DNA from: Archangium gephyra
Lineage (GTDB): Bacteria; Myxococcota; Myxococcia; Myxococcales; Myxococcaceae
DNA length: 28,806 nucleotides
NCBI GenBank assembly: GCA_003243425.1
Contig: QFQP01000050.1
Coordinates: forward strand, 1 to 28,806
Direction: 5' to 3'
Under the pieces are notes generated by a model, which was given only the letters and a program-made list of their open reading frames with translations, searched no databases and had not been told where the DNA came from. This document shows positions 14,047 through 22,389 of the stretch, one piece after another; positions within the stretch are counted from its first letter, which is position 1, and each line of letters opens with the position of its first letter. The translations under genes were made by a program, and so were the position numbers.

Positions 14047-16044
14047 TTGTCGCGCAGCCTCGGGACAGTCGTATTGGCGATGTCGCTCGCGCTGAGCGGC
14101 TGCCAATGCGGTGTGTCCGAAGAGCTGCCCGAAGAAGACGCCGGCGTGGTCGACGGTGGTCGCCCGCCGCGCCGCGACGCAGGCGTGGACCCGGTCGACG
14201 TGCCCGATGCCAGCTGGCCCACGCTCTACGCGAGCGAACCGTGCGGAGAAGACATCTTCCCCGGCGCCGATGGCGGCCAGTGGATGAAGGTCGACGGCGG
14301 CTTCCGCATGGGCATCTGCATCAAGCTCTCGACGCTCACGGCTGAAGTGACGCTCGACGGGCAGCCCGAGACCAAGCCGGTCATCACCCGCTTCACCGGC
14401 GGCGGCTACGAGTCGGAGCTCACGCGCGCGCCCGATCAGCACGGCAACCTGCAGGTGAAGGTCATGCGCGGCCGCTACGACATTCTTCGTCATCAGCCGG
14501 GCGGCGTGTGGCCGTACTTCGAGGGCTTCATCGAGCACGGCTTCTGCGACATGACGAAAGACCAGGACCGCAGGTTCGACGCGCGCTCGCACCTGGTGCG
14601 CGGCGCCGTGCGCTTCGGCGGGCTGCCCTTCGTGCCCAACGCGTTCCCGCAGGACGTGTGGTTCAACGCGTACGGTTCGCCGCCGTGGCAGATGTCGATG
14701 GTGACCAGCAATGGCGGCAGCTACGAGCTGCGCATGCTCGAAGGTCTCTTCGGCATCTTCATCTCGACGCCGGCGACCTCGTTGTACGGCACCGAGCTGC
14801 GGGAGTTCTCGCTGACGCCGGGCGCGGCCATGAACCTCGTGCAGGACACGGAGTTCGACGTCGACATTCCGACCTCGGTGCTCGAAGCCGAAATCACGAT
14901 GGACGGTCAGCCGTTGCCCGACGCGCGCGTGGGCAGCGACTACAAGCTGCGCTTCACCAAGCCGGGTGAGACGACGTCGTCGGTGTTCTCGCACCAGGAA
15001 GGTGGCGTTTCCCGGGTGTCGGCGCTGGTGCCCAAGGCCACCTACGGCGTCACGCTCGATTTCGAAGGGGCGCCCAACCGCACGTACCCCTCGAGCATCT
15101 TCGGCAAGCAGATTCAGGGTGGCGTCGACCTGCGCAACGATGTGTCGCTGTCGATCGACTTCCTCACCAAGCCCATCGAGGGCGGCATTCTCATCGACGG
15201 CCGGCCTCCGCTCCCGAACCCCGCGTACAACTTCCAGCTCTTCATGTACTCGATGGCCAACTCGACGCAGACCGGCGCGTACAACCTCTACGAAGTGCCG
15301 ATGGAGTCGGCGTCGTTCGAGCTCAAGGCGTTCCCCGGTCTCTACTTCGTCGCGCTCGGCCTCGACGAAGGGCTGTCGCCGAACCTGGCCGGCGGCTTCT
15401 ACGTCGTCGACCGCTTCTTCGAGCACTACGGCGCCAGCACGATGGCCATCAACATCGACACCGCGCGCGTCAACGGCAAGATCTCCATCGACGGGCAGCC
15501 GCCGGTGCCGGGGCGCAGGGTCGGCCAGTTCGTCTTCCGCAACCGCGCGCTCGAAGGCCAGTGGAGCTGGTTCTATGCCTCGGTGGTCCCCGGTGACGAC
15601 GGCGCCTTCGAAGTGCGCCTGCCCAGGGGCGAATACGAGGTCTTCTTCAGCATCGACAACGAGACGTACCCCACCTACGCGTCGGGTCGGCTGCAGGTCG
15701 CCGCGCGGCTCTCGCTGCAGGAAGACAGCGAGTTCAACCTCGACTACCGAACCGTCGAGGTGTCGGGGCCGCTGCGCGTCGGCGGCGAAACGGTGCGCGA
15801 CACCCTGGGCACGCCGGAGGTGGGGCTGCGTCTCCAGCGTCAACAGGACTTTCAGATCTACGAGTGGAACTTCAACGGCGGGCAGGACACCTACGTGCTG
15901 CGCGTGCCGGAAGGCTCGTACGCGGTCGACTTCGTGGTGCGCGAGAACGCCATCGACGGAGTTGCCTGGGGCAACGCGCCGATGGGCCTGAAGCTGAACA
16001 TGGTGCCCACGCTCGGTGAGCCCTTCATGAACTTCGTGCGCTAA
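14047..16044 (+). CDS. Lipoprotein with six tandem Ig-like/carboxypeptidase-regulatory-like domains
   Basis: The product is 665 aa from TTG 14047. That start has GGGAGAG 6 bp upstream and gives a textbook lipoprotein signal (MSRSLGTVVLAMSLALSGC, C19). Starts at GTG 13972 or ATG 13996 add a polar stretch and fall within leader elements. After QCG comes a DAG/DGG/Pro linker (20-60). About 95-residue repeats then begin near residues 98, 185, 280, 378, 477 and 573. Each opens with a strand like GKISIDGQPP and closes with one like FEVRLPRGEYEVFF. They resemble carboxypeptidase regulatory-like or other transthyretin-like beta-sandwich domains. It is likely a surface-exposed structural or binding protein with no visible catalytic site. 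Its end is 10 bp from the ABC transporter genes. Confidence 0.85.
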   Translation: MSRSLGTVVLAMSLALSGCQCGVSEELPEEDAGVVDGGRPPRRDAGVDPVDVPDASWPTLYASEPCGEDIFPGADGGQWMKVDGGFRMGICIKLSTLTAEVTLDGQPETKPVITRFTGGGYESELTRAPDQHGNLQVKVMRGRYDILRHQPGGVWPYFEGFIEHGFCDMTKDQDRRFDARSHLVRGAVRFGGLPFVPNAFPQDVWFNAYGSPPWQMSMVTSNGGSYELRMLEGLFGIFISTPATSLYGTELREFSLTPGAAMNLVQDTEFDVDIPTSVLEAEITMDGQPLPDARVGSDYKLRFTKPGETTSSVFSHQEGGVSRVSALVPKATYGVTLDFEGAPNRTYPSSIFGKQIQGGVDLRNDVSLSIDFLTKPIEGGILIDGRPPLPNPAYNFQLFMYSMANSTQTGAYNLYEVPMESASFELKAFPGLYFVALGLDEGLSPNLAGGFYVVDRFFEHYGASTMAINIDTARVNGKISIDGQPPVPGRRVGQFVFRNRALEGQWSWFYASVVPGDDGAFEVRLPRGEYEVFFSIDNETYPTYASGRLQVAARLSLQEDSEFNLDYRTVEVSGPLRVGGETVRDTLGTPEVGLRLQRQQDFQIYEWNFNGGQDTYVLRVPEGSYAVDFVVRENAIDGVAWGNAPMGLKLNMVPTLGEPFMNFVR

Positions 16045-16054
16045 ACACGCGCGC

Positions 16055-16786
16055 GTGAAGCCGGTCATCGAAGTCGATTCCATCGTGAGGGACTTCGGCG
16101 CCGCGCGCGCGGTCGACGGCGTTTCCTTCGAGGTGGCGTCGGGCGAGGTGGTCGGTCTGCTCGGCCCCAACGGCGCGGGAAAGACGACGACGTTGCGCGT
16201 GCTGGCCGGGTTGCTCACGCCGCAATCAGGCTCGGCCCGCATCGCAGGTCACGACGTGAAGACGGCGCCGCTCGAGGCGCGAAGGCACCTGGGGTTTCTG
16301 ACCGCGAGCACGGGGCTCTACGAGCGGCTCACGGGCCGCGAGGTGTTGACCGTGTTCGGCCGGCTGCAGGGCTTGTCGGAAGAGGCGCTGGCCCGACGCA
16401 TCGACCTGGTCGGCGCCGAGCTGGAGCTCACGCCCTTCCTCGACAAGCGCTGCGGGGCGCTCTCGAGCGGGCAGAAGCAGCGCATTTCCATCGCGCGGGC
16501 GGTGGTTCACGACCCCGCGGCGTACGTGCTCGACGAACCGACGGCCACGCTCGACCCGGTGGCGTCACGCGACATTCTCGAGCTCGTGCAGCGGGCGAAG
16601 GCGCGGGGCAAAGCCGTGCTCTTCTCGACGCATCGAATGGAAGAAGCCCAGTACCTCTGCACGAGACTGGTGTTCATGCGCGGAGGCCGCGTCGTGGCGC
16701 GCGGCACCGCGACCGAGCTGCTGCAACAGAGCGGAAAAGCGGAGCTCACCGACGCGTTCCTCCACTTCGCCGGGGCCCTGCCGTGA
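16055..16786 (+). CDS. ABC exporter ATP-binding protein (NatA-like)
   Basis: The product is 243 aa from GTG 16055. It has the full nucleotide-binding set: Walker A GPNGAGKT (37-44), signature LSSGQKQR (136-143), Walker B YVLDEP (157-162) and the H-loop H193 in STHRMEEA. The short C-terminus and the linked ABC-2 permease, whose start overlaps this stop codon, make it the ATPase of a two-subunit exporter like NatAB. The signature Gly is present, but the Q-loop region reads LGFLTASTGLYERLTG without an obvious Gln, a feature seen in NatA-like ATPases. The substrate is unknown; sodium, drug or peptide export are family possibilities. Confidence 0.93.
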   Translation: MKPVIEVDSIVRDFGAARAVDGVSFEVASGEVVGLLGPNGAGKTTTLRVLAGLLTPQSGSARIAGHDVKTAPLEARRHLGFLTASTGLYERLTGREVLTVFGRLQGLSEEALARRIDLVGAELELTPFLDKRCGALSSGQKQRISIARAVVHDPAAYVLDEPTATLDPVASRDILELVQRAKARGKAVLFSTHRMEEAQYLCTRLVFMRGGRVVARGTATELLQQSGKAELTDAFLHFAGALP

Positions 16787-18003
16787 GCGCGTGGCGATTG
16801 CTGCTGCACAAAGAGCTGCTCGACATCGTGCGAGATCGCCGCACGCTCGCGTTGACGGTGTTGTTGCCGGTGCTGCTGTACCCCGGGCTGCTGCTGTTGA
16901 TGAGCGGCATCATCGCGGCCGGCAGTCAGCGCCTGAAGAACGAGCAGCTGACGGTGGCCGTCGTCGGCGATGCCACGAAGGCGCTGCTCTCGCGCCGCGA
17001 CGCACCGGCGAAGACCACGTACGAGTTCATGTCGCGCGAAGAGGCCGAGGCGAAGCTGCGCGCGCAGAAGCTCGCCGCTGCCGTCGTCGCACCCCAGGCC
17101 ACGCAGCAGCACCTCGACGAAGGCGGTCAGGCGTCGGTGCAGGTGCTCTACACGCGCCGCTTCGACCGCTCCGTCGAAGCCCTCGAGCGCCTCAAGCCGG
17201 TGCTCGAGTCGCTCAACGCGGAGACGCTCAAGGTGCGGCTCGAAGCGCGTCAGCTCGAGCCCGGCTTCGTACAACCGGTGAAGCTCGAGGCCGTCGACCT
17301 CGACTTCCAGAAAGACCTGGGGCCGCTGCTCGCCTCGCGGCTGCTGCCCATCGTGCTGCTGATGATGCTGATGATCGGCGCGCTCTACCCGGCGGTCGAT
17401 CTCACCGCCGGCGAGAAGGAGCGCGGCACGCTCGAGACCCTGCTGGTCGCCGCGGTGCGCCCCGTCGACGTGATGGCCGCGAAGTACCTCACCGTGGCCA
17501 TCGTGGCCGTGGTGTCTGCGCTCGCGAACCTCGCCGCCATGGGCCTCACCTTCGGGGTCGGTCTTTCGATGGGGCCGGTCAACACCACGTTCCGGCTCGG
17601 CATCACGCAGGTGCTGGTGATGCTCGCCTGTCTGGTGCCGGCGGCGCTGCTCTTCGCGGGTGTTTCGCTCGCGGTGTCGTCGACGGCGCGCACCTTCAAG
17701 GAAGGCCAGTCGCTGATGACGCCTGTTCTTCTGGTGGGGCTGGCGCCTGCGCTGCTCAGCCAGATGCCGGGCATCGAGTTGACGAACGTGACCGCGTTGA
17801 TACCGCTGCTCAACGTGGCGTTGCTGATCAAGGCCTCGGTGCTGGGGAACGCCACCGCGCTTCAGGTGTTACTGACCGTGGGGTCGGTGCTGGCGTTCGC
17901 CTTCATCGCCCTCAAGGCCGCTGCAAGTGCCTTCAACAGCGAGGTTTTCCGCTTCGGCGGGAAGGGAACTGGAACGCAATCGAAGCCCTCTAAACCCGTG
18001 TAG
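16783..18003 (+). CDS. ABC-2 type permease (NatB-like)
   Basis: The product is 406 aa from GTG 16783, overlapping the ATPase stop by 4 bp (GTGA). Architecture: one N-terminal membrane helix (about 22-46), a large extracytoplasmic domain (about 48-180), then a membrane domain with about five helices (185-205, 236-258, 275-300, 312-345, 360-380). The coupling region DLTAGEKERGTLETLLVAAVRPVDVMAAKYL (206-236) is characteristic of NatB/YhaP-type permeases. The C-terminal tail is Lys/Ser-rich. It forms an exporter with the preceding ATPase. The pspA gene starts 57 bp later and may belong to the same or an internal transcript. Confidence 0.93.
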   Translation: MSAWRLLLHKELLDIVRDRRTLALTVLLPVLLYPGLLLLMSGIIAAGSQRLKNEQLTVAVVGDATKALLSRRDAPAKTTYEFMSREEAEAKLRAQKLAAAVVAPQATQQHLDEGGQASVQVLYTRRFDRSVEALERLKPVLESLNAETLKVRLEARQLEPGFVQPVKLEAVDLDFQKDLGPLLASRLLPIVLLMMLMIGALYPAVDLTAGEKERGTLETLLVAAVRPVDVMAAKYLTVAIVAVVSALANLAAMGLTFGVGLSMGPVNTTFRLGITQVLVMLACLVPAALLFAGVSLAVSSTARTFKEGQSLMTPVLLVGLAPALLSQMPGIELTNVTALIPLLNVALLIKASVLGNATALQVLLTVGSVLAFAFIALKAAASAFNSEVFRFGGKGTGTQSKPSKPV

Positions 18004-18007
18004 ACTT

Positions 18008-18020
18008 CTGAACGTTTCAG
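18008..18020. promoter_or_regulatory. Small dyad upstream of pspA
   Basis: CTGAA (18008-18012), CGT, TTCAG (18016-18020) is a perfect 5-bp dyad in the 57-bp gap before pspA. GGAG at 18046-18049 is the probable ribosome-binding site for ATG 18061. I found no convincing promoter hexamers or sigma54 element in the gap. Confidence 0.25.
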
Positions 18021-18060
18021 TCTCTCTCAAGACCCCGCAGCACCCGGAGAACCAACTCCC

Positions 18061-18795
18061 ATGTGGCAACGCTTTCGGCGCGCGATGCGCAGCTTCGTCG
18101 GCTTCTTCGTCAGCACCATCGAGGACCCGGAGCTGATCCTCGAGCAGAACATTCGCGACCTGAACGATCAGGTTCCGAAGATGAACGAGTCGATCGCGAT
18201 GGTGCGCGCCAACGTGACGCTGCTCGAGAAAGAGAACGAGAAGTACAAGCGTGAGGTCGGCGACCTGACGGCCAAGGTGAAGGCGGCCATTCAGGGCGGT
18301 CGTGACGACCTCGCGGCGCAGTACGCCACGCGCCTGCAGATGGAAAAGGGAGCGCTCTCGCGCAACGAAGCGCAGCTGGCGACCGCGCGCTCGGCCTACG
18401 AGAAGGCCTTGAACGTGAAGAAGGCGTTCATGCGCGAGAAGGACAAGAAGACCAACGAGGCGATGAACGCCATTCGCGACGCGCGCCGCGCCAAGTGGCA
18501 GTCGAAGGTCGCCGACGCCATGGAGAGCTTCGAAGTCGGCGGCATCGACGCCACCCACGACGAAATGCTCCGCAAGGTCGAAGAGCAGACCGCGGTCAAC
18601 GAGGCGCGCATGCAGATGGCCCTCGAGTCCGTCGACACGCAGTCGATGAAGATCGAAGAAGAGGCCGAGGCGCTGCAGGCCGCGGAGCTGGTGAAGCAGT
18701 TCAAGATGGAGATGGGTCTCGACAGCCCGGCACCGGTGTCGGACGTGTCCAACGGTGGTGAGAAGACCATCGGTAAGAAGGTCGAGGTCAAGTAA
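18061..18795 (+). CDS. pspA: PspA/IM30 (Vipp1) family protein
   Basis: The product is 244 aa. It begins with the family's amphipathic membrane-binding helix (MWQRFRRAMRSFVGFFVSTIEDP), followed by PELILEQNIRDLNDQVPKMNESIA and long coiled-coil helices (about 25-200) rich in Lys/Glu/Ala. PspA/IM30 proteins are cytoplasmic ESCRT-III-like proteins that assemble on damaged inner membrane and help keep the proton gradient. The C-terminal 30 residues (SPAPVSDVSNGGEKTIGKK) are flexible. It leads a tight gene run (18061-25051) and lies 26 bp before the solute-binding-like gene. I see no pspF, pspB or pspC nearby, so control is not the enterobacterial type. Confidence 0.9.
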   Translation: MWQRFRRAMRSFVGFFVSTIEDPELILEQNIRDLNDQVPKMNESIAMVRANVTLLEKENEKYKREVGDLTAKVKAAIQGGRDDLAAQYATRLQMEKGALSRNEAQLATARSAYEKALNVKKAFMREKDKKTNEAMNAIRDARRAKWQSKVADAMESFEVGGIDATHDEMLRKVEEQTAVNEARMQMALESVDTQSMKIEEEAEALQAAELVKQFKMEMGLDSPAPVSDVSNGGEKTIGKKVEVK

Positions 18796-18821
18796 CGCAG
18801 TCGTCGTTACAAGGTTCCGCC

Positions 18822-19994
18822 GTGAGCGAGAGCGCGAGCAGTCCCCGGAAGCGACGTCGTCCCGTCGGCCGGTGGCTGCTCGGCTCGTTTCTGGTGTTGC
18901 TCGCCGCGGGTTCGGTGGTCGCCGCCGAGCTCGGTTGGGTCGAGAAGCTCCGCCTGCGAATTCACCCGCGCGCGCCTCGACTGACCGCCGGTGATTTTCC
19001 CGCCGGCGTGATGGCGCCCATCGACGACGTCACGCGAATCCCCACGCGGCCGCTGGTCATCGGGCTCGTTCCGCGCGGCAGCACGTCTCCCATGTTGTGG
19101 GCCGCGGGCGATGCCGAACGTGTCGGGCTCTTCCGCGCCGGCTACGCCATCGACGTCAAGGTCGAGCGCTTTCAGCGCGACGACGACCTCCGCAAGGCGC
19201 TCATTCGTGGCGGCGACAACGGCGGTGTCGACATGGCGGCGTTGCCCGTGTCTTCACTGGCGATGAGCGCGTCGTTGTTGCGCGATTCAGCGCCGCGCGT
19301 CGTCATGCTGCTCGGCCGCAGCCGCGGGCACGAAGTGGTCGTCGGCAAGAACATCGCTTCGTTGCAGGCGCTCGCCGGCAAGCGCATCGGCGTCGAAGAC
19401 CGCTCGTCAGCCTGGTACCTGTTGTTGTGGAGCCTCTCGCGCGTCGGGCTCTCGATGCGCGACGTGAAGCTGGTGCCGCTCGACGACGCGTACAGCGCGG
19501 GCGCAGCGCTGCGGCGCGCCGACATCGACGCGGTGGCCGGCTTCAAGGGCGACATGGAGAGCGCGATGCGCGAGCTGGGCGCGAAGGAGCTCTCGTCGAC
19601 GGCAGACGCGCCGCATCTGACGGCGACGGTGCTGGTGACGCGCGGTGACTTCGCGGCGCGCTACCCCGACGCGCTGCGCCGCGTGATTCGTGGCGTGCTC
19701 GACGCCAACGCGCAGACGCTCAAGGACCGCACCGATACCGCGCGCGTGCTGGGCACGCTGGCTCCGCAGCTCGGTGACCCGATGGAGGCCATCGCTGCCG
19801 CGCCGCCGGCGACGTTGAAGGAGAACCTCGCGTTCTTCGGAATCGCAGATGAGGCACCGGTCACCTACGCGGAGTTGTTCACCAGCGCGGAGGCACTCAA
19901 CCGGAAGCTCTTCGCCGCGCCGCCCGGCCCCGAAGCTGAAGACACTGTCGACCTGGGTCCCCTCAAGTACGTTGCTCAGCCGCAAACACCGTGA
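18822..19994 (+). CDS. Membrane-anchored NMT1/SsuA-like solute-binding protein
   Basis: The product is 390 aa from GTG 18822. A basic N-terminus (SPRKRRRPVGR) and one hydrophobic segment (about 17-35) could be an uncleaved anchor or a signal peptide. The body resembles type II periplasmic binding proteins of the NMT1/TauA/SsuA class: PLVIGLVPRGSTSPMLWAAGDAERVGLFRAGYAIDVKVERF, ALIRGGDNGGVDMAALPVSSL, LAGKRIGVEDRSSAWYLLLWSLSRVGL and ADIDAVAGFKGDMESAMRELGAK. Such proteins usually feed a TauBC-like importer, but no cognate permease or ATPase is present here. Instead the gene is tied to pspA and a coiled-coil membrane protein (4-bp GTGA overlap), suggesting a sensory or structural role. That role is inferred. 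Confidence 0.8.
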   Translation: MSESASSPRKRRRPVGRWLLGSFLVLLAAGSVVAAELGWVEKLRLRIHPRAPRLTAGDFPAGVMAPIDDVTRIPTRPLVIGLVPRGSTSPMLWAAGDAERVGLFRAGYAIDVKVERFQRDDDLRKALIRGGDNGGVDMAALPVSSLAMSASLLRDSAPRVVMLLGRSRGHEVVVGKNIASLQALAGKRIGVEDRSSAWYLLLWSLSRVGLSMRDVKLVPLDDAYSAGAALRRADIDAVAGFKGDMESAMRELGAKELSSTADAPHLTATVLVTRGDFAARYPDALRRVIRGVLDANAQTLKDRTDTARVLGTLAPQLGDPMEAIAAAPPATLKENLAFFGIADEAPVTYAELFTSAEALNRKLFAAPPGPEAEDTVDLGPLKYVAQPQTP

Positions 19995-20818
19995 CCACTC
20001 CTCCCAAGACGCGCAGCAGTTTGAGAGCCGCCCTCGCCATGCCGGCCAACGCCTTCGCGCTCGCCGCCGGAGGGGTCGCTTCGGCGGCGACCGGTGACTG
20101 GATTCCCCTCGCCGCCGCGGCCGGCGGTTCACTCGTCTATTCCGTGCTGCTCTCGATGCTGCCGTCGTTCCGCCGCGCTGTGCGCGCGAACCTCGAAGCG
20201 CAGGTGTTAAGCGACGTGGCGACGCCCGAGGAGCGGGAAGCGCGCTTGTCCGAACTGGCGCCGTCACAACGCCAGCACTACGACGTGCTGCGCGAGCTGC
20301 GAGATCGCATTCTCGAGAGCTACACGCGCATGCCGGGCGGCCGGGTGCTGGCCGCTTCGAGTGAGCGCCGGCTCGACGCGCTGCTGACCAGCTTTCTGCG
20401 GTTGATTGGAACGCTCAACAGCTACCGCAAGTTCCTCAACGCCACCGACCGCCGCGGCATCGAAGACGAGCTGCGCATGCTCGAGTCGGAGCTCACCGGC
20501 GAAAAGAACGAGCGCCTCAAGGAAGTGAAGGCGCGCCGCGTGGAGATCTTGAAGAAGCGCGTGGCTCGCTTCGTCCAGGCTGAAGAGAGCCGGGAAGTGG
20601 TGAGTCATCAGCTCGCCAGCATCGAGGATGTCTTGAGGTTGACCCACGAGCAGTCCATCGCGATTCGTGACCCCGAAGTGGTGAGCCGTCAGCTCGACGC
20701 GCTCACTGCCGAGGTCACCGCGACCGAGGAGACCGTGAAGGAAATGGAGCAGTTCATGCAGGTCACCGAGGAGTTCTCGTCGACCGTTTCGCTGCCGTCG
20801 TCGGAGCGCGTGCGATGA
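19991..20818 (+). CDS. Membrane protein with long cytoplasmic coiled coil
   Basis: The product is 275 aa from GTG 19991, overlapping the previous stop by 4 bp. Residues 15-60 hold two hydrophobic segments (ANAFALAAGGVASAATG and IPLAAAAGGSLVYSVLLSMLP), probably a membrane hairpin. The rest is highly charged and helical with heptad-like patterns, especially ELRMLESELTGEKNERLKEVKARRVEILKKRVARFV (about 155-195) and LDALTAEVTATEETVKEMEQFMQ near the end. I recognise no family. A cytoplasmic coiled coil beside PspA, itself a coiled-coil protein, suggests it could recruit PspA to the membrane. That is inference from context. The next gene overlaps by ATGA. Confidence 0.8.
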   Translation: MTTPPKTRSSLRAALAMPANAFALAAGGVASAATGDWIPLAAAAGGSLVYSVLLSMLPSFRRAVRANLEAQVLSDVATPEEREARLSELAPSQRQHYDVLRELRDRILESYTRMPGGRVLAASSERRLDALLTSFLRLIGTLNSYRKFLNATDRRGIEDELRMLESELTGEKNERLKEVKARRVEILKKRVARFVQAEESREVVSHQLASIEDVLRLTHEQSIAIRDPEVVSRQLDALTAEVTATEETVKEMEQFMQVTEEFSSTVSLPSSERVR

Positions 20819-22389
20819 AGCGGGCGTTGCTGGTGGTGCTGGTCGCGGTGTTCGCCGTGGGCTGCGCGAAGTGCGGAAAGTCTCCGGTGGCGAAGGCCAC
20901 GCCGGTGGAGCGCGTGATTCCCCGGGGCGCGGTGGCGGCGGTGATGGTGCCGTCGGTGGGCACCTTCGGTCAGAAGCTGAAGATCGTCGAAGCCCTCAAG
21001 GTGTCGGGCTTCGTGGCGCAGCTGCAGGGCTTCAATGACGGCAAGGTGTTCGGCGACGCGCTGGTCGCGGAGCTCGGCATCGACGTTCGAAGCGCGGACG
21101 CCCTGGCGAAGGCGGGCATCGACGGTTCGCGCGGTGCGGCGTTCGCGGTGTTGGCGACCAGTCACATGTACCTCGCGCTCCCCGTGAACGACGAAGCCAG
21201 GTTTCACGAGGCCTTCGCCGCGCTCGTGCTGCGTCGCCTCGGTGCGGCGGTCGAAGGTGAACTCAAGGCTGGTGAGTTGTCGGTGAAGACCTTCAGCGCG
21301 CGTGCCGGTGAGCCGGCGCGCGCGGGCTATGTGGTGGCGAAGGGCTACGCGCTCATCACCGACGCGTCAGGCATCGGTCAGCTCGCGGGGCTGGCGTCGT
21401 TGACCGACAGCGACGCCTTGAGCGGTGACCGCGACTACGTGCTGCGGTTGCGCGAAATGCCGAGCGAGCGTGACGTGGTGGCGTGGGTGCCGCTGGGGTC
21501 GCCGGCGCTCTTCCGCGGGCCGGTGTCTGCGGCCATCGGCGCAGCCACGCTGACCACTTCGGGGCTCGCGGTGGTCGTCGACGCTTCGTGGAAAGACGAC
21601 GGTACCCGCTTCGCCGCGCTCAACGCCGAGAAGGGCGACGACAACCTCGGCTACCTGCCGCGCGATGCGTTTCTGGTGACGCGCTTCAACGGCGACCCCG
21701 CGAAGTTGCACCCCTGGGTGAAGCAGCTGTTCGGCCCGTACCTCGCGCGCGCCTTCGACCAGGGCAGCTTCGATGTGAAGTCTGAAGTGCTCGAGCAACT
21801 GAAACCGGGCGCCGTGGTGTCGCTTTCGCTCAGTGAGAAACCGCCGATGGGCAGCGGCATGCCGGCGCTCGACCTTCGGCAGACCAACCCGTTCTCGTTC
21901 GCGCACCTGTCGGGCGTGGCGCAGGTGAAGTCGCCCGACGCCATCGTGCCCACCTTCGAGAAGATCATCGCGGTAGCGCCGAAGTTCGGGGCGCAGATGG
22001 AGCTGCGCACGCGTGACGACGGGCAGAAGGCGATTCTCACGACGTATTCGGCGGGTGAGGGCGTGCACTTCGCGCCGAAGGGCGACCGCGTGTTCTTCGC
22101 CTCTCCGGTGCAGCGGCTCGACGCCCTGGTGAAGAGTGATGGCAAGGCCGGTGCGCCGGTCGCGGGGCTGACCGACGACGCCGTTTCACTGGTCATCGAC
22201 CTGCGAAAGCTGGCGACCTCGGTGCGTGAATTGCCCGACAGCGCCTGGGGCCTGGGCGGCTTCGCGATGAAGGCCACAACCGTGCGTTGGCTCGACGCGA
22301 CGAACGATCTCAAGTCCATCGCGGTGTCGGCGTCGGTGAAGGAAAAGGTCGTGCGCGTCAACGCGCGGCTCGACCTCGGGGCGCCGTGA
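20815..22389 (+). CDS. Lipoprotein of unknown function (possibly DUF3352-like)
   Basis: The product is 524 aa from ATG 20815, overlapping the preceding stop (ATGA). The signal peptide MKRALLVVLVAVFAVGC has a lipobox with C17, followed by AKCGK. The mature protein alternates hydrophobic strands and helices over its length with few Cys: RVIPRGAVAAVMVPSVGTF, AAFAVLATSHMYLALPVND, LSGDRDYVLRLREMPSERDVVAWVPLGSPALF and DDAVSLVIDLRKLATSVRELP. The general pattern recalls DUF3352-type envelope proteins, but I am not sure. It is directly coupled to the MacB-like gene (GTGA overlap). It could therefore be a lipoprotein partner or cargo of that transporter; that is inferred. Confidence 0.8.
   Translation: MKRALLVVLVAVFAVGCAKCGKSPVAKATPVERVIPRGAVAAVMVPSVGTFGQKLKIVEALKVSGFVAQLQGFNDGKVFGDALVAELGIDVRSADALAKAGIDGSRGAAFAVLATSHMYLALPVNDEARFHEAFAALVLRRLGAAVEGELKAGELSVKTFSARAGEPARAGYVVAKGYALITDASGIGQLAGLASLTDSDALSGDRDYVLRLREMPSERDVVAWVPLGSPALFRGPVSAAIGAATLTTSGLAVVVDASWKDDGTRFAALNAEKGDDNLGYLPRDAFLVTRFNGDPAKLHPWVKQLFGPYLARAFDQGSFDVKSEVLEQLKPGAVVSLSLSEKPPMGSGMPALDLRQTNPFSFAHLSGVAQVKSPDAIVPTFEKIIAVAPKFGAQMELRTRDDGQKAILTTYSAGEGVHFAPKGDRVFFASPVQRLDALVKSDGKAGAPVAGLTDDAVSLVIDLRKLATSVRELPDSAWGLGGFAMKATTVRWLDATNDLKSIAVSASVKEKVVRVNARLDLGAP

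Noticed and set aside
14008..16242. 744-aa minus-strand open frame
   Set aside because: It is antisense to the six-repeat lipoprotein and the ABC ATPase. It is His/Arg/Ala-rich with no domain, typical of antisense frames opened by G/C-rich third positions.
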